A DNA stretch of 64,000 nucleotides from Paenibacillus sp. NEAU-GSW1. Its GTDB lineage: Bacteria; Bacillota; Bacilli; Paenibacillales; Paenibacillaceae. The notes under the pieces were generated by a model. The model had not been told where the DNA came from. It saw nothing but the letters and a program-made list of their open reading frames with translations, and did not search any database. The position numbers and the translations under genes are program-made. Each line of letters starts with the position of its first letter. Within the stretch, counting starts at the first letter, position 1. The stretch covers positions 62,001-126,000 of the forward strand of contig NZ_WOVL01000008.1 in NCBI RefSeq assembly GCF_009737085.1, read 5' to 3'. Below, piece by piece: positions 17,684 to 26,191 of this stretch.

Positions 17684-18904
17684 ATGAGTCGTAAGTCCGC
17701 AATCCGAAAGACTCTTTCATGTCTCTTTATTGCCGCTTTTCCGCTAATCGGCTTTATTCCTTCCGCAAGCGCTCATCCTTTAAGCGCCAGCTATACCGAT
17801 ATACATTTCAAAGAAGATGAGACAGATTTCAGCTTTTCAATCGACGAATTGTCCTTAATAGAGAACGTCGCCGTCGACGGAAATAACAATGGAAAATTGG
17901 AGCAAGCAGAACTGGCAGAAAACGAAATTTCGATCATTCATTTAATTGAAGACTCGATCGTCTTTGAAGTCGATAACCGTCAGCAAGCACCCCTGTCCGA
18001 AAGCGTTGCGTTTGAGGATAGGAACGGCACAGTATTTTTAACCTTTCAATTTATTTTTCCGCCCGTCTCCTACGGCCAGACCGTACGACTGAACGATGGA
18101 CTCTACTACAACGACAGCAACACGGCCTATACCAATTTCGTCGTTGCCACTAACGGAGAAGATATAACGCAAGCGATTCTGAAAGGCAGTGATCGCGATT
18201 GGACGATGCTGCTTGCAGAGCCGCAACTCGAACAAGGACAAGCTTCAGAGTCAAATGCCGCTCAGCAGAAAGAGTTAACCGAACAAAATGCCGCCTCTGC
18301 CTCTGCTCCAGCTTCTCCCGCCGCCGGCAAAACTGAAGGATCGTCGCCAGGCACTTCCCAGTCCGCTTGGGCTTCCTTTTTCAAGCTTGGCATGGAACAT
18401 ATTTTAGGCGGTTTCGATCATTTGCTGTTCCTGCTCGCGCTGCTGCTCGGCAAACAGTCCTACAAGCAATACGCCGCTACTATTACCGCATTTACAATCG
18501 CGCATAGCATAACGCTGACGCTTACCTTTTTGGATATCATTCATTTGCCGGTAAAATTCATCGAGGCCGCAATTGCGTTCAGTATTATATATGTCGCGAT
18601 CGAAAATATTATTTTCAAAAAAATACGTTTCCGATGGCTCATTACATTTGCATTCGGACTTATTCACGGCATGGGCTTCGCCGACATCCTGCTTGGCATG
18701 AACATCCCGGCTAAATATATCGCGATCGATTTAGCGAGCTTTAATATCGGCATCGAAGTCATCCAGCTGCTGCTGGTCGCTGCAACAATCCCTATCTTGC
18801 GCTACAGTCAAAAATTCAAAGGCTATTTTCGCACCGCGCAAGCCGCTTCTGTACTAATCGCTGCAGCCGGCGCATTCTGGCTAATTGAGCGATTGTCGAG
18901 CTAG
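17684..18904 (+). CDS. HupE/UreJ-like membrane protein
   Basis: This 406-residue protein has a cleavable signal peptide (LSCLFIAAFPLIGFIPSASA), an extracellular domain of about 200 residues, a low-complexity Ala/Ser/Pro linker and a six-to-seven-helix membrane domain. The membrane part carries the HupE/UreJ-type motifs GFDHLLFLLALLLG, FTIAHSITL and GLIHGMGFADILLG with conserved histidines. Relatives are metal permeases linked to nickel or cobalt, but this subgroup has not been tied to one metal here. The ATG at 17684 follows GAGGAGG at a good distance; an in-frame TTG five codons earlier lies in the ribosome site. It is divergent from the SLH gene and convergent with phoU. Confidence 0.75.
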   Translation: MSRKSAIRKTLSCLFIAAFPLIGFIPSASAHPLSASYTDIHFKEDETDFSFSIDELSLIENVAVDGNNNGKLEQAELAENEISIIHLIEDSIVFEVDNRQQAPLSESVAFEDRNGTVFLTFQFIFPPVSYGQTVRLNDGLYYNDSNTAYTNFVVATNGEDITQAILKGSDRDWTMLLAEPQLEQGQASESNAAQQKELTEQNAASASAPASPAAGKTEGSSPGTSQSAWASFFKLGMEHILGGFDHLLFLLALLLGKQSYKQYAATITAFTIAHSITLTLTFLDIIHLPVKFIEAAIAFSIIYVAIENIIFKKIRFRWLITFAFGLIHGMGFADILLGMNIPAKYIAIDLASFNIGIEVIQLLLVAATIPILRYSQKFKGYFRTAQAASVLIAAAGAFWLIERLSS

Positions 18905-18924
18905 CTGAAGCCGCTGCCAAACCG

Positions 18925-18971
18925 AAAAAGCCTGTCGTCGTCTCCTTGCGGAATCGATGACAGGCTTTTTT
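18925..18971. terminator. Bidirectional terminator between HupE-like gene and phoU
   Basis: AAAAAGCCTGTC and GACAGGCTTTTT form a strong stem with A- and T-runs on the two sides. It can end both converging transcripts. Confidence 0.85.
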
Positions 18972-18979
18972 CATCATTA

Positions 18980-19648
18980 TTAGTGCTGGACGTTAAGATC
19001 CGGACGTGAGTTCGTTACGAGATAAACGACGCTCTCGCCGATATTGGTTGCATGATCGCCGATCCGCTCGATATGGCGCGCGACGAAGTTGAGCACGGAT
19101 GCTTGCGTAATATTGCGGGGGTTTTCCATCATCATCGACAGCAGTTCTCTCGAAATCTGCGCGCACAGCGCGTCGACCTGATCATCGTCGCTTGCCATTT
19201 TATAAGCAAGATCAACATTTTCCTGTACGAAGGATTGAATCGCTTCATACGTCATCGTTTGCACGATTTCAGCCATACGCGGCAGGTCAATCAGCGGCTT
19301 AATTAAAGGCTGACCCTCCAATCGGATGACCAGTTTGGAGATATTAACGCAAAGATCGCCCATGCGCTCCAAGTCGGAAGCGATTTTGAATGCGGATAAA
19401 ATGCGGCGCAAATCTTTAGCAACCGGCTGCTGCGTCGCAATCAGCTTCGAGCCAAGCTCTGTTACGTCATGCTCTAATTGATTGAGCTTTACATCCTGAG
19501 ACACAATTTGTTGAGCTAGCCTAACGTCCGTCTCACTCAACGCTTTGATCGATTGCGATAGCGCGTTTTCAACGAAAGCGCCCATATCTACAAGCAAATT
19601 ATGAAGCTGTTCCAATCCCAGATCGAATTCCTTGCGTGTCGTCATCAT
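18980..19648 (-). CDS. phoU: Phosphate transport regulator PhoU
   Basis: PhoU is a cytoplasmic helical protein that restrains phosphate uptake and the PhoR signal when phosphate is plentiful. The 222 residues contain the two three-helix repeats typical of PhoU, with metal-site motifs in FKIASDLERMGDLCVN and VARHIERIGDHATNIGE. It is the last gene of pstSCAB-phoU, 25 bases after pstB. The bidirectional terminator follows directly. GGGGG lies ten bases before the ATG; a second ATG one codon on could also serve. Confidence 0.96.
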   Translation of the reverse strand: MMTTRKEFDLGLEQLHNLLVDMGAFVENALSQSIKALSETDVRLAQQIVSQDVKLNQLEHDVTELGSKLIATQQPVAKDLRRILSAFKIASDLERMGDLCVNISKLVIRLEGQPLIKPLIDLPRMAEIVQTMTYEAIQSFVQENVDLAYKMASDDDQVDALCAQISRELLSMMMENPRNITQASVLNFVARHIERIGDHATNIGESVVYLVTNSRPDLNVQH

Positions 19649-19673
19649 CGTTTATGATCCCCCTCAGATAAGC

Positions 19674-20453
19674 TTAGCCGAAGCGTCCGCTAATATAGTC
19701 TTCCGTCCGTTGATCCGTAGGATTGGAGAACAGCTTTTCCGTATCCGAGAATTCAACGACTTCGCCATTCAAGAAGAACACGGTCTGATTGGATACACGA
19801 GCCGCCTGATGCATGTTGTGCGTTACCATTACGATAGTGTAGCGGTCTTTCAGCTCCTGAGCCAATTCTTCGATTTTGAGCGTCGAGATCGGGTCGAGGG
19901 CGGAAGTCGCCTCGTCCATCAGCAGAATATCCGGGTTGACCGCAAGTGCGCGGGCAATGCAAAGCCGCTGCTGTTGTCCGCCGGACAGACTGAATGCCGA
20001 ACGCTTCAGGTAGTCCTTTACTTCATCCCACAAAACGGCTGCCTTCAAGCTCGTTTCAACGATTTCATCGAGCTGCTGTTTACTGCGAATGCCGTGAAGG
20101 CGCGGGCCGTATGCAATATTATCGTAGATCGATTTCGGGAACGGATTCGGCTGCTGGAATACCATGCCGACTTTTTTGCGGAGCGTCTCCACATCGACTT
20201 CGTTCGAATACAGCTCAGTGCCGCCGATTGCGATGCTTCCTTCGATACGCGTGCCCGGAATCATGTCATTCATCCGATTCAACGTCCGAAGCAGCGTCGA
20301 TTTTCCGCAGCCGGAAGGCCCGATAAAAGCGGTAATCGCCTTCTCCGGAATGGTCAGCGTTACATCTTTCAATGCGTGAAAGGCTCCGTAATACAAATTC
20401 AACTTCTCAATGCTGATCAGCGGTTGTGCTTGAACCATTGCCGTCGTAGCCAT
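19674..20453 (-). CDS. pstB: Phosphate ABC transporter ATP-binding protein
   Basis: This is the ATPase subunit that drives high-affinity phosphate import with PstSCA. The 259 residues carry Walker A ([11 protein letters not shown]), a Q-loop ([11 protein letters not shown]), the ABC signature ([15 protein letters not shown]), Walker B ([12 protein letters not shown]) and the switch His (VTHNMHQA). The N-terminal text [17 protein letters not shown] is typical of PstB. It is located between pstA and phoU in a five-gene operon on the minus strand. Confidence 0.97.
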   Translation of the reverse strand: MATTAMVQAQPLISIEKLNLYYGAFHALKDVTLTIPEKAITAFIGPSGCGKSTLLRTLNRMNDMIPGTRIEGSIAIGGTELYSNEVDVETLRKKVGMVFQQPNPFPKSIYDNIAYGPRLHGIRSKQQLDEIVETSLKAAVLWDEVKDYLKRSAFSLSGGQQQRLCIARALAVNPDILLMDEATSALDPISTLKIEELAQELKDRYTIVMVTHNMHQAARVSNQTVFFLNGEVVEFSDTEKLFSNPTDQRTEDYISGRFG

Positions 20454-20479
20454 CTCTCATTCTCCTCCGTCATACTCGA

Positions 20480-21358
20480 TTAATATTTCTTTTGATATTT
20501 ATTCCGCAGCAGAATCGCCGAGAAATTCATAATGAGCAGCAAAGCCAGCAGGACAAGAATGCCGCTTGCCGCCAATTCCTTGAACTCATCTTGCGGCTTG
20601 GAAATCCAGTTGTAAATTTGAATCGGCATTACGGTAAAAGAGTCCTTCAAGCCGTTCGGCAGAAAGTTGATATACGTCATTGCGCCAATCATGACGAGCG
20701 GAGCCGTTTCGCCGATCGCACGCGACATCGCCAGAATAACGCCGGTTAAAATACCGGATAAGGACGAAGGCAGCACCGAACGGGCAACCGTCTGCCATTT
20801 CGTCGCACCAAGCGCAAACGAAGCGTCGCGGCGCGCTTTCGGCACTGCGCGAATCGCCTCTTGCGCCGAGACGATAATGATCGGAAGAACAAGAAGCGTC
20901 ATCGTAAGCGCGCCGGCAATGAGGCTTCGTTCAAGCACCATCAGCCGCACGAACAAGGTTAAACCCAGTATGCCGTATACGATGGAAGGAACGCCTGCAA
21001 GCGTACTGATATTAAGCTGGATAAGGCGGGTAAACCGATTTTTTCCGGCATACTCTTCCAGATATATAGCTGCGCCAACACCGAGAATAAACGAGATCGG
21101 CAACATAATTAACAGCATATAGATTGAGCCGACAATTGCCGACTTCATCCCGGAAAGCTCCGCTTTACGGGACGGAAAGTTGGTGAACAGCTCCGGTTGG
21201 AGCCGCGCCAAACCGTCGACTAACAGATCAATAATAAGCGCGCACAAAGCGAGTATACCGATCGAGGTTGCCGCAATGAATACTAAATGCAGGACAACGT
21301 CCTTGCTGCGGCGATTGGCGATTTGTTTGCGGTTGGCATCTTGAAAAATCGAACTCAT
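20480..21358 (-). CDS. pstA: Phosphate ABC transporter permease PstA
   Basis: This is one of the two membrane subunits of the phosphate importer, 292 residues with about six helices. The EAA-type loop is visible (EAIRAVPKARRDASFALGATKWQT), as is the closing SRAIGETAPLVMIGA. The ATG at 21358 was chosen because GGGAGGAG lies seven bases upstream within the end of pstC; an upstream in-frame start would overlap pstC by over 60 bases and add a non-family leader. The start lies two bases from the pstC stop, suggesting coupled translation. Confidence 0.95.
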   Translation of the reverse strand: MSSIFQDANRKQIANRRSKDVVLHLVFIAATSIGILALCALIIDLLVDGLARLQPELFTNFPSRKAELSGMKSAIVGSIYMLLIMLPISFILGVGAAIYLEEYAGKNRFTRLIQLNISTLAGVPSIVYGILGLTLFVRLMVLERSLIAGALTMTLLVLPIIIVSAQEAIRAVPKARRDASFALGATKWQTVARSVLPSSLSGILTGVILAMSRAIGETAPLVMIGAMTYINFLPNGLKDSFTVMPIQIYNWISKPQDEFKELAASGILVLLALLLIMNFSAILLRNKYQKKY

Positions 21359-21359
21359 C

Positions 21360-22337
21360 TCAATACTCCTCCCGGAATTTTCTTGCGACATATTGGGCAA
21401 GAATATTGAGCAGGAACGTAATGACAAAGAGCGTCATGCCGACGGCGAAGATCGTGCCGTACTCGACTGTTCCATGCGGCGTATCGCCCAAGCTGACTTG
21501 CACGATATAAGCGGTCATCGTCTGAATGCTGTCGAGCGGATTAGCCGTCAGCGTCGGCGTGGCGCCTGCGGCAACCGTTACGATCATCGTCTCGCCGATC
21601 GCTCTGGAAAAAGCGAGAACGGCCGAGGCAACGATACCCGAGAAAGCGGCAGGCACAACGATTTTAAGCGCGACTTCAAGACGTGTAGCGCCGAGCGCAT
21701 ATGCGCCGTCTCGAAGCGATCTCGGCACAGAGGACATGGCATCCTCGCTGAGCGAGCAAACCATCGGAATAATCATAATGCCGACAACGATGCCTGCACT
21801 AAGCGCGTTGTACACGCCCGCACCAGGAAATATATCGCGAATAATCGGCGTAATAAAACTGAGTGCGAAATAGCCGTATACGATGGTCGGAACGCCCGCC
21901 AACACTTCCAGTGTCGGCTTAATTGCGCTGCGAACGCGCTTTGGCGCGTATTCGGACAAATAAATCGCGCTGGCCAGCCCAAGCGGAATCGCAACGAGAC
22001 AGGCAATTAACGTAATCATAAGCGTGCCGTTCAGCAGCGGCAGGACGCCAAAGCTTTTTGGCGTAATGAGCGGCGACCATTTGGTGCCGAATATAAAATC
22101 AAGGAATGGTATCTTTTGAAAGAATTGATAGGTTTCGGTTATAAGGGTTATAACTATGCCAATTGTCGTTAAAATCGAAATCGATGCGCACAAAAATAAC
22201 AGGACAGGCATCATTCTGTTCATGACGTCGATTCGCTTGTTCTTGAAATCGTACTTTCCTCTTTGTCCGTCCGGCTGCATACGCGGTTTCCCGCTTATTT
22301 GCGGCTTGTCATCTGCATAAATAGCTTCAGTTTGCAT
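21360..22337 (-). CDS. pstC: Phosphate ABC transporter permease PstC
   Basis: This is the second membrane subunit, 325 residues, with a long polar N-terminus (about 45 residues) before six membrane segments. The cytoplasmic EAA-like loop reads MSSVPRSLRDGAYALGATRLEV, and SRAIGETMIVTVAAG closes the core. The ATG at 22337 follows GAGGAGG; an in-frame upstream start is less likely. It follows pstS by about 100 bases, a gap in which binding-protein messages are often processed or partly terminated. A palindromic stretch near 22390-22430 (TGTCTCTCGAGACACCACATTTT) could serve that role. Confidence 0.95.
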   Translation of the reverse strand: MQTEAIYADDKPQISGKPRMQPDGQRGKYDFKNKRIDVMNRMMPVLLFLCASISILTTIGIVITLITETYQFFQKIPFLDFIFGTKWSPLITPKSFGVLPLLNGTLMITLIACLVAIPLGLASAIYLSEYAPKRVRSAIKPTLEVLAGVPTIVYGYFALSFITPIIRDIFPGAGVYNALSAGIVVGIMIIPMVCSLSEDAMSSVPRSLRDGAYALGATRLEVALKIVVPAAFSGIVASAVLAFSRAIGETMIVTVAAGATPTLTANPLDSIQTMTAYIVQVSLGDTPHGTVEYGTIFAVGMTLFVITFLLNILAQYVARKFREEY

Positions 22338-22441
22338 GTCGGCCTCCTCTCGACCTTTACAATTCGTTAACATATGCGGCGTGAAAAATGTGATGTCTCT
22401 CGAGACACCACATTTTCACCACCTGCCGTCACGATTGCATA

Positions 22442-23431
22442 TTATTGAAGTTTAGCCGCTTCTTCCGTGTACTTCTCTTCTGGAAGCGCAATGTAGCCCA
22501 CATCGCTTGCAAGAGCGCCGATGTTGTTGATGTAGTATTCCGCAAATGCTTTTACTTCAGGACGCTCAAGCTCTTTCGTGCTTGCGTAGATAAAGAGCGG
22601 GCGGGAAAGAGGAGCATAAGATCCGTCTTTGATCGAATCATGCGACGGTTCGATTGGACCGCTGCCGCCGTCGATCGGAACAAGCTTCAGCGCATCTTGG
22701 TTCTCTTCGTAGTATGCGAAACCGAAGTAGCCAATGCCGCCTTTGCTGCCGGAAACGCCGTTTACAAGCGTGTTGTCGTCTTCGCTAAAGCTGATTTGCT
22801 TATCGTTACGGATGCCCGCTTTATCAAGAATTGCTTCGTTGAAATAGTCATAAGTGCCGGAGTCTGCGCCAGGGGAGAACATTACGATCTCTTCAGCCGG
22901 CCATTCAGGACGAACGTCTTGCCACGTTTTGACCGTGCTGCCTGTTACGAAAATTTTGTTCAGTTCTTCAACAGTCAAATGATCGACAAAATCATTATCT
23001 TTGCTCACAACAACCGACAAGCCGTCGTATGCAACAGTCAATTCTGTGTATTCAATGCCTGCTTCTTTACATACAGCAGCTTCTTCGTCTTTGATCGGAC
23101 GGGATGCATCGGCAATTGCGATTTCGCCGGCGCAGAACTGCTTGAAGCCGCCGCCTGTACCCGATACGCCTACCGGAACGCGAACATCCGGATTCTCTTT
23201 ATTAAACTCTTCAGCTGCTGCCTCAGTCAGCGGAAACACGGTGCTGGAACCGTCGATTTTTATTTCGCCAGACAATTTCACATCTGCCGCTTCTGCACCG
23301 CTTGTATTGTTCGAGCCAGTGTTCGTTTCACCGTTCGAGTTGCTCGAGTTGTTGCCGCATGCTGCTGCGAATACGAGCATTGCCACCATACCTGCCATCA
23401 AGATCCCCTTAAAACCTTTACCTTTAACCAA
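22442..23431 (-). CDS. pstS: Phosphate-binding lipoprotein PstS
   Basis: This is the extracytoplasmic phosphate receptor of the Pst system, held by a lipid on Cys near residue 25 (lipobox in [10 protein letters not shown]). A Ser/Asn-rich linker follows. The binding domain has [39 protein letters not shown] and SGTYDYF-type phosphate loops. A TTG start at 23431 is favoured because AAGGAG lies eight bases upstream; a GTG three codons earlier touches that site. The C-terminus [12 protein letters not shown] is typical. It is first in the operon, directly after a strong PhoP box. Confidence 0.95.
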   Translation of the reverse strand: MVKGKGFKGILMAGMVAMLVFAAACGNNSSNSNGETNTGSNNTSGAEAADVKLSGEIKIDGSSTVFPLTEAAAEEFNKENPDVRVPVGVSGTGGGFKQFCAGEIAIADASRPIKDEEAAVCKEAGIEYTELTVAYDGLSVVVSKDNDFVDHLTVEELNKIFVTGSTVKTWQDVRPEWPAEEIVMFSPGADSGTYDYFNEAILDKAGIRNDKQISFSEDDNTLVNGVSGSKGGIGYFGFAYYEENQDALKLVPIDGGSGPIEPSHDSIKDGSYAPLSRPLFIYASTKELERPEVKAFAEYYINNIGALASDVGYIALPEEKYTEEAAKLQ

Positions 23432-23488
23432 CTCTACCACTCCTTATAGCATTCTTTTCTGCTTGTTTTGCTGTTCCCTACGTTCTCT

Positions 23489-23542
23489 ATCCTACTAGCG
23501 GTTTGTTAATCGAGTATTCATGTTTTGTTAACTTCGTGTAAA
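23489..23542 (-). promoter_or_regulatory. PhoP box and -10 element of the pst operon
   Basis: Reading the minus strand, four hexamers TTTACA (23537-23542), TTAACA (23526-23531), TGAATA (23515-23520) and TTAACA (23504-23509) start exactly 11 bases apart. A TAGGAT -10 element (23489-23494) lies nine bases downstream. This is the layout of PhoP-activated promoters in Bacillus. The three upstream repeats fall at or inside the 3' end of the neighbouring CBS/methyl-accepting gene. Confidence 0.85.
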
Positions 23543-24732
23543 AAATATGATTCGAGCAATTTACCGATTTCATTCGACACTTGCGTCATGTGCGCATACG
23601 CTTTTTCCGTGCTGCTGCCGATCAGTTCGGTGCTGCTTCGGCTGCTTGCGGCTGCTCGGAACAACGAGGCGAATACGCGTCCAGCTTCCTGAACGCAAGC
23701 ATCGCTGGCCGTCGCCTCCACTTTGCCTTCGTACGCAAGCGCCGCCGAGCGGTTTATCGCCTCGACAATTGTGCGGGTCAATTGCGATATCTCATCCGCC
23801 GATCGCTTCGTCTCTTGCGCCAGCATCATTACCTCGCTCGCGACGACGGCAAATCCGCGGCCATGCTCGCCCGCTCTAGCCGCTTCAATAGAAGCATTAA
23901 TCGCCAGCAGATTGCTCTGCTCCGCCAATTCACGAATAAGCTTCGTGACGCGGTTGATCGATCCCGCTTCCGCCTCCAGACCGCTCATTTGCTCCTCTTG
24001 CAACGTCGAATTGGCCGCCAGACGGCGAAAAGCGTTCGTCACCTTATCCAACTCGTTCTTGCCGCTTAGCGTCAAATCTACCATTTCGCTCGAAATGGCC
24101 TCGCCTTGCACAGACGACTCGCGAACAGCGGCAAACGCCGAATCAATTTCATTCACCCGCTGGCTTACTCCGTTAATCATCTGCACCTGCTTGTCCACCG
24201 CTTCTTGCTGCAGCAGCCTCGACATGCGCAGCAGATCAGCAACCGTCAGCACGCCTACGGGCAAATCCGCCTTCGTTACAATAACGCAGTCATACAGCAG
24301 GCTTTCATGACGATTCAGCGCTTGATCAATCAATTGTTGAGGCTCGGCATCACTGCTGACGATAAGCGGGTCGCGATCCATAAGCTGCGAAATTGGCTTT
24401 TCATAAAACAAATCGGCGCCAAACCGATGGCTAAGCCTCATAAAAAACCGATTGCGCATTAATAGACCGCAAGCTCGTCCTTGATCGTCGCTGACAATTG
24501 CACACTCGCTCTCCTCATGGTTCTTAAACAGCGAGATCGCCTCTTTGCAGTTTTGCGAGTGGAGCATGCTGAGGGATGGCCGTACAAAGTCTTGAAGCCG
24601 CACCGCCGAAGCCGATTGCGCTTCTTGCGCTGCCTTCTCCCGTTGCTTGCCCGCTTTCCATTTGTCCGGTTTATGATCGGCGATCGCGTTCATTGTTGCG
24701 GCCGGTTGTTGTTCCAGCAATGAAGTGGACAT
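23518..24732 (-). CDS. Soluble CBS-pair methyl-accepting signalling protein
   Basis: This 404-residue cytoplasmic protein has no visible membrane segment. Residues about 45-180 form a CBS-like pair ([20 protein letters not shown], then [19 protein letters not shown]). Residues about 185-400 form a chemotaxis-receptor signalling coiled coil with the hairpin tip text [20 protein letters not shown] and FAVVASEV. It could feed a cytoplasmic signal into CheA/CheW arrays. Its CBS-like region resembles that of the GGDEF protein at 6.6-8.1 kb, with the same spacing from [15 protein letters not shown] to LYDCVIVTK. It precedes the pst operon on the same strand, and its last codons carry part of the pst PhoP box. 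AAGGTGGG precedes the ATG. Confidence 0.82.
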   Translation of the reverse strand: MSTSLLEQQPAATMNAIADHKPDKWKAGKQREKAAQEAQSASAVRLQDFVRPSLSMLHSQNCKEAISLFKNHEESECAIVSDDQGRACGLLMRNRFFMRLSHRFGADLFYEKPISQLMDRDPLIVSSDAEPQQLIDQALNRHESLLYDCVIVTKADLPVGVLTVADLLRMSRLLQQEAVDKQVQMINGVSQRVNEIDSAFAAVRESSVQGEAISSEMVDLTLSGKNELDKVTNAFRRLAANSTLQEEQMSGLEAEAGSINRVTKLIRELAEQSNLLAINASIEAARAGEHGRGFAVVASEVMMLAQETKRSADEISQLTRTIVEAINRSAALAYEGKVEATASDACVQEAGRVFASLFRAAASSRSSTELIGSSTEKAYAHMTQVSNEIGKLLESYFLHEVNKT

Positions 24733-24928
24733 AACTCGAATCCCACCTTCTTCATCTTGTCATTTGCTTCCATCGCCATTTTAGTTCTAAAGCATCAACG
24801 CCAATGCAGTGAATTGTTATCGGATTGTTAAATTCGACAATAATTTGCTCATTTACACAAAAAACACGCCGTTTGTCGACGCACTGCGCAGCTTCGTGCA
24901 TGATTTAAACATCTTTTTTTAGAAAAAA

Positions 24929-24957
24929 TTAACAAATTGTATTAACCTTGATATACT
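24929..24957 (+). promoter_or_regulatory. SigA-type promoter for the acyltransferase gene
   Basis: TTAACA (24929-24934) and TATACT (24952-24957) are separated by 17 bases, about 40 bases before the start codon. No repressor palindrome is evident. Confidence 0.65.
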
Positions 24958-24995
24958 GATAGGTGTGCTAAATATGACAATTGAGGGGGATTGCC

Positions 24996-26114
24996 GTGAA
25001 AGGCCGCTTATACGCACTTGATTATTTGAGGGCTTTTTTGACGATTTTAGTTATTTTTCACCATACGGCTATTACTTATGGAGCAGAGGGCGGCTGGTAT
25101 TACATAGAAGCTGCGGGGGACGAACTGACCGCAACAAAGGTAGTTTTAACTCTTTTTACCGGTGTAAACCAAGCTTTTTTCATGGGGTTGTTCTTTTTCA
25201 TTTCCGGCTACTTCACTCCAGGCTCCTTCGATAAAAAAGGACCTGCGAAGTTTATGCTCGATCGGCTCATACGCCTTGGCATTCCCTTGCTTGTCTATAC
25301 GGCAATTATCGGACCAGCTATTATTTATGCGCTGTCCTACGCTGATGAGCTTTCCGTTTGGCAGTTCTACAAGGAGCAGGTACTATCTTTTAAACTGATC
25401 AATGTTGGACCGTTATGGTTTGCCGAAGCGCTCCTATTATTCGCTGCCGCCTATGCTCTTATTCGAATGGTTGCGAAACAAAGTGTGCCGCTTGTGTGGA
25501 ACAAGCCTTTTCCGGGAAGAAAATCGCTGCTTCTCTCCATCCTCTTCGTCGGACTTTCCGCATTCATTATTCGACTCTTTTATCCGACAGGCGAAGATTG
25601 GCTTGGTTTGCAGTTTGGCTATTTCGCCTCCTACATATTTCTGTACGGGGCAGGCATCGCCGCTCACCGTAACCGTTGGCTGGAGCAGATTGCAGCAAGC
25701 ACTTCGAAAAAATGGCTTTGGGTTTCCCTTTCTGTATTTCCGCTGATGCCGATTGCGGCACTTCTAGCCGAATCAGCAGGCAATGGGGACGGACTGAACG
25801 GCGGAATCCATTTGAGCGCAATCATTTACGCGATGTGGGAGCCGTTTATCGCATGCGGAATTATATTGGGATTGTTAGTTTGGTTCCGTGAAAAGCTGAA
25901 TCGGCCTAACCGTATGCTTCAACTGCTTGCTGACCATGCCTTCACTGTGTTTATCATTCACCCTCCGATTGTTGTCGGTATCAGCTTTTGGATGAAAAAC
26001 TTAGAATGGCCCATGCTGCTTAAATTTATCGCAGTCGGCCTGCTGGCAACGGCGAGCTGCTATCTCTTAGCTTTGCTTATCAGACGGATTCCTAGAGTTC
26101 GCCGCATACTGTAA
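24996..26114 (+). CDS. Membrane acyltransferase, family 3
   Basis: This 372-residue polytopic protein with about ten hydrophobic segments starts with YALDYLRAFLTILVIFHHT, in which the paired His of the acyltransferase-3 family is visible. FFFISGYFTP and a conserved Arg-rich loop (MLDRLIRLGIPLLVY) follow. Such proteins O-acylate sugars or glucans using a cytoplasmic acyl donor. The target cannot be told here because no polysaccharide genes adjoin. The start is a GTG preceded by GAGGGGG; the in-frame TTG five codons earlier lies inside that ribosome site. It converges on the GH42 gene across a bidirectional terminator. Confidence 0.83.
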   Translation: MKGRLYALDYLRAFLTILVIFHHTAITYGAEGGWYYIEAAGDELTATKVVLTLFTGVNQAFFMGLFFFISGYFTPGSFDKKGPAKFMLDRLIRLGIPLLVYTAIIGPAIIYALSYADELSVWQFYKEQVLSFKLINVGPLWFAEALLLFAAAYALIRMVAKQSVPLVWNKPFPGRKSLLLSILFVGLSAFIIRLFYPTGEDWLGLQFGYFASYIFLYGAGIAAHRNRWLEQIAASTSKKWLWVSLSVFPLMPIAALLAESAGNGDGLNGGIHLSAIIYAMWEPFIACGIILGLLVWFREKLNRPNRMLQLLADHAFTVFIIHPPIVVGISFWMKNLEWPMLLKFIAVGLLATASCYLLALLIRRIPRVRRIL

Positions 26115-26150
26115 ATCGGAGCAGCTCCTTCTCCCCTCTACACGAAAACA

Positions 26151-26186
26151 AAAAGGGCTGCGAACAATGATTCGCAGCCCTTTTTC
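26151..26186. terminator. Bidirectional terminator between acyltransferase and GH42 genes
   Basis: AAAAAGGGCTGCGAA and its exact complement form a 15-bp stem with a 6-base loop and terminal A/T runs, placed between two converging genes. Confidence 0.9.
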
Positions 26187-26191
26187 ATCTA

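Noticed and set aside
22445..23449. Long plus-strand open frame opposite pstS
   Set aside because: It mirrors pstS codon usage on the other strand and lacks any recognised domain.
24815..24831. PhoP box upstream of the CBS/methyl-accepting gene
   Set aside because: Only two TTAACA-like hexamers at 11-base spacing are present; the next positions do not match, so it is too weak to claim.
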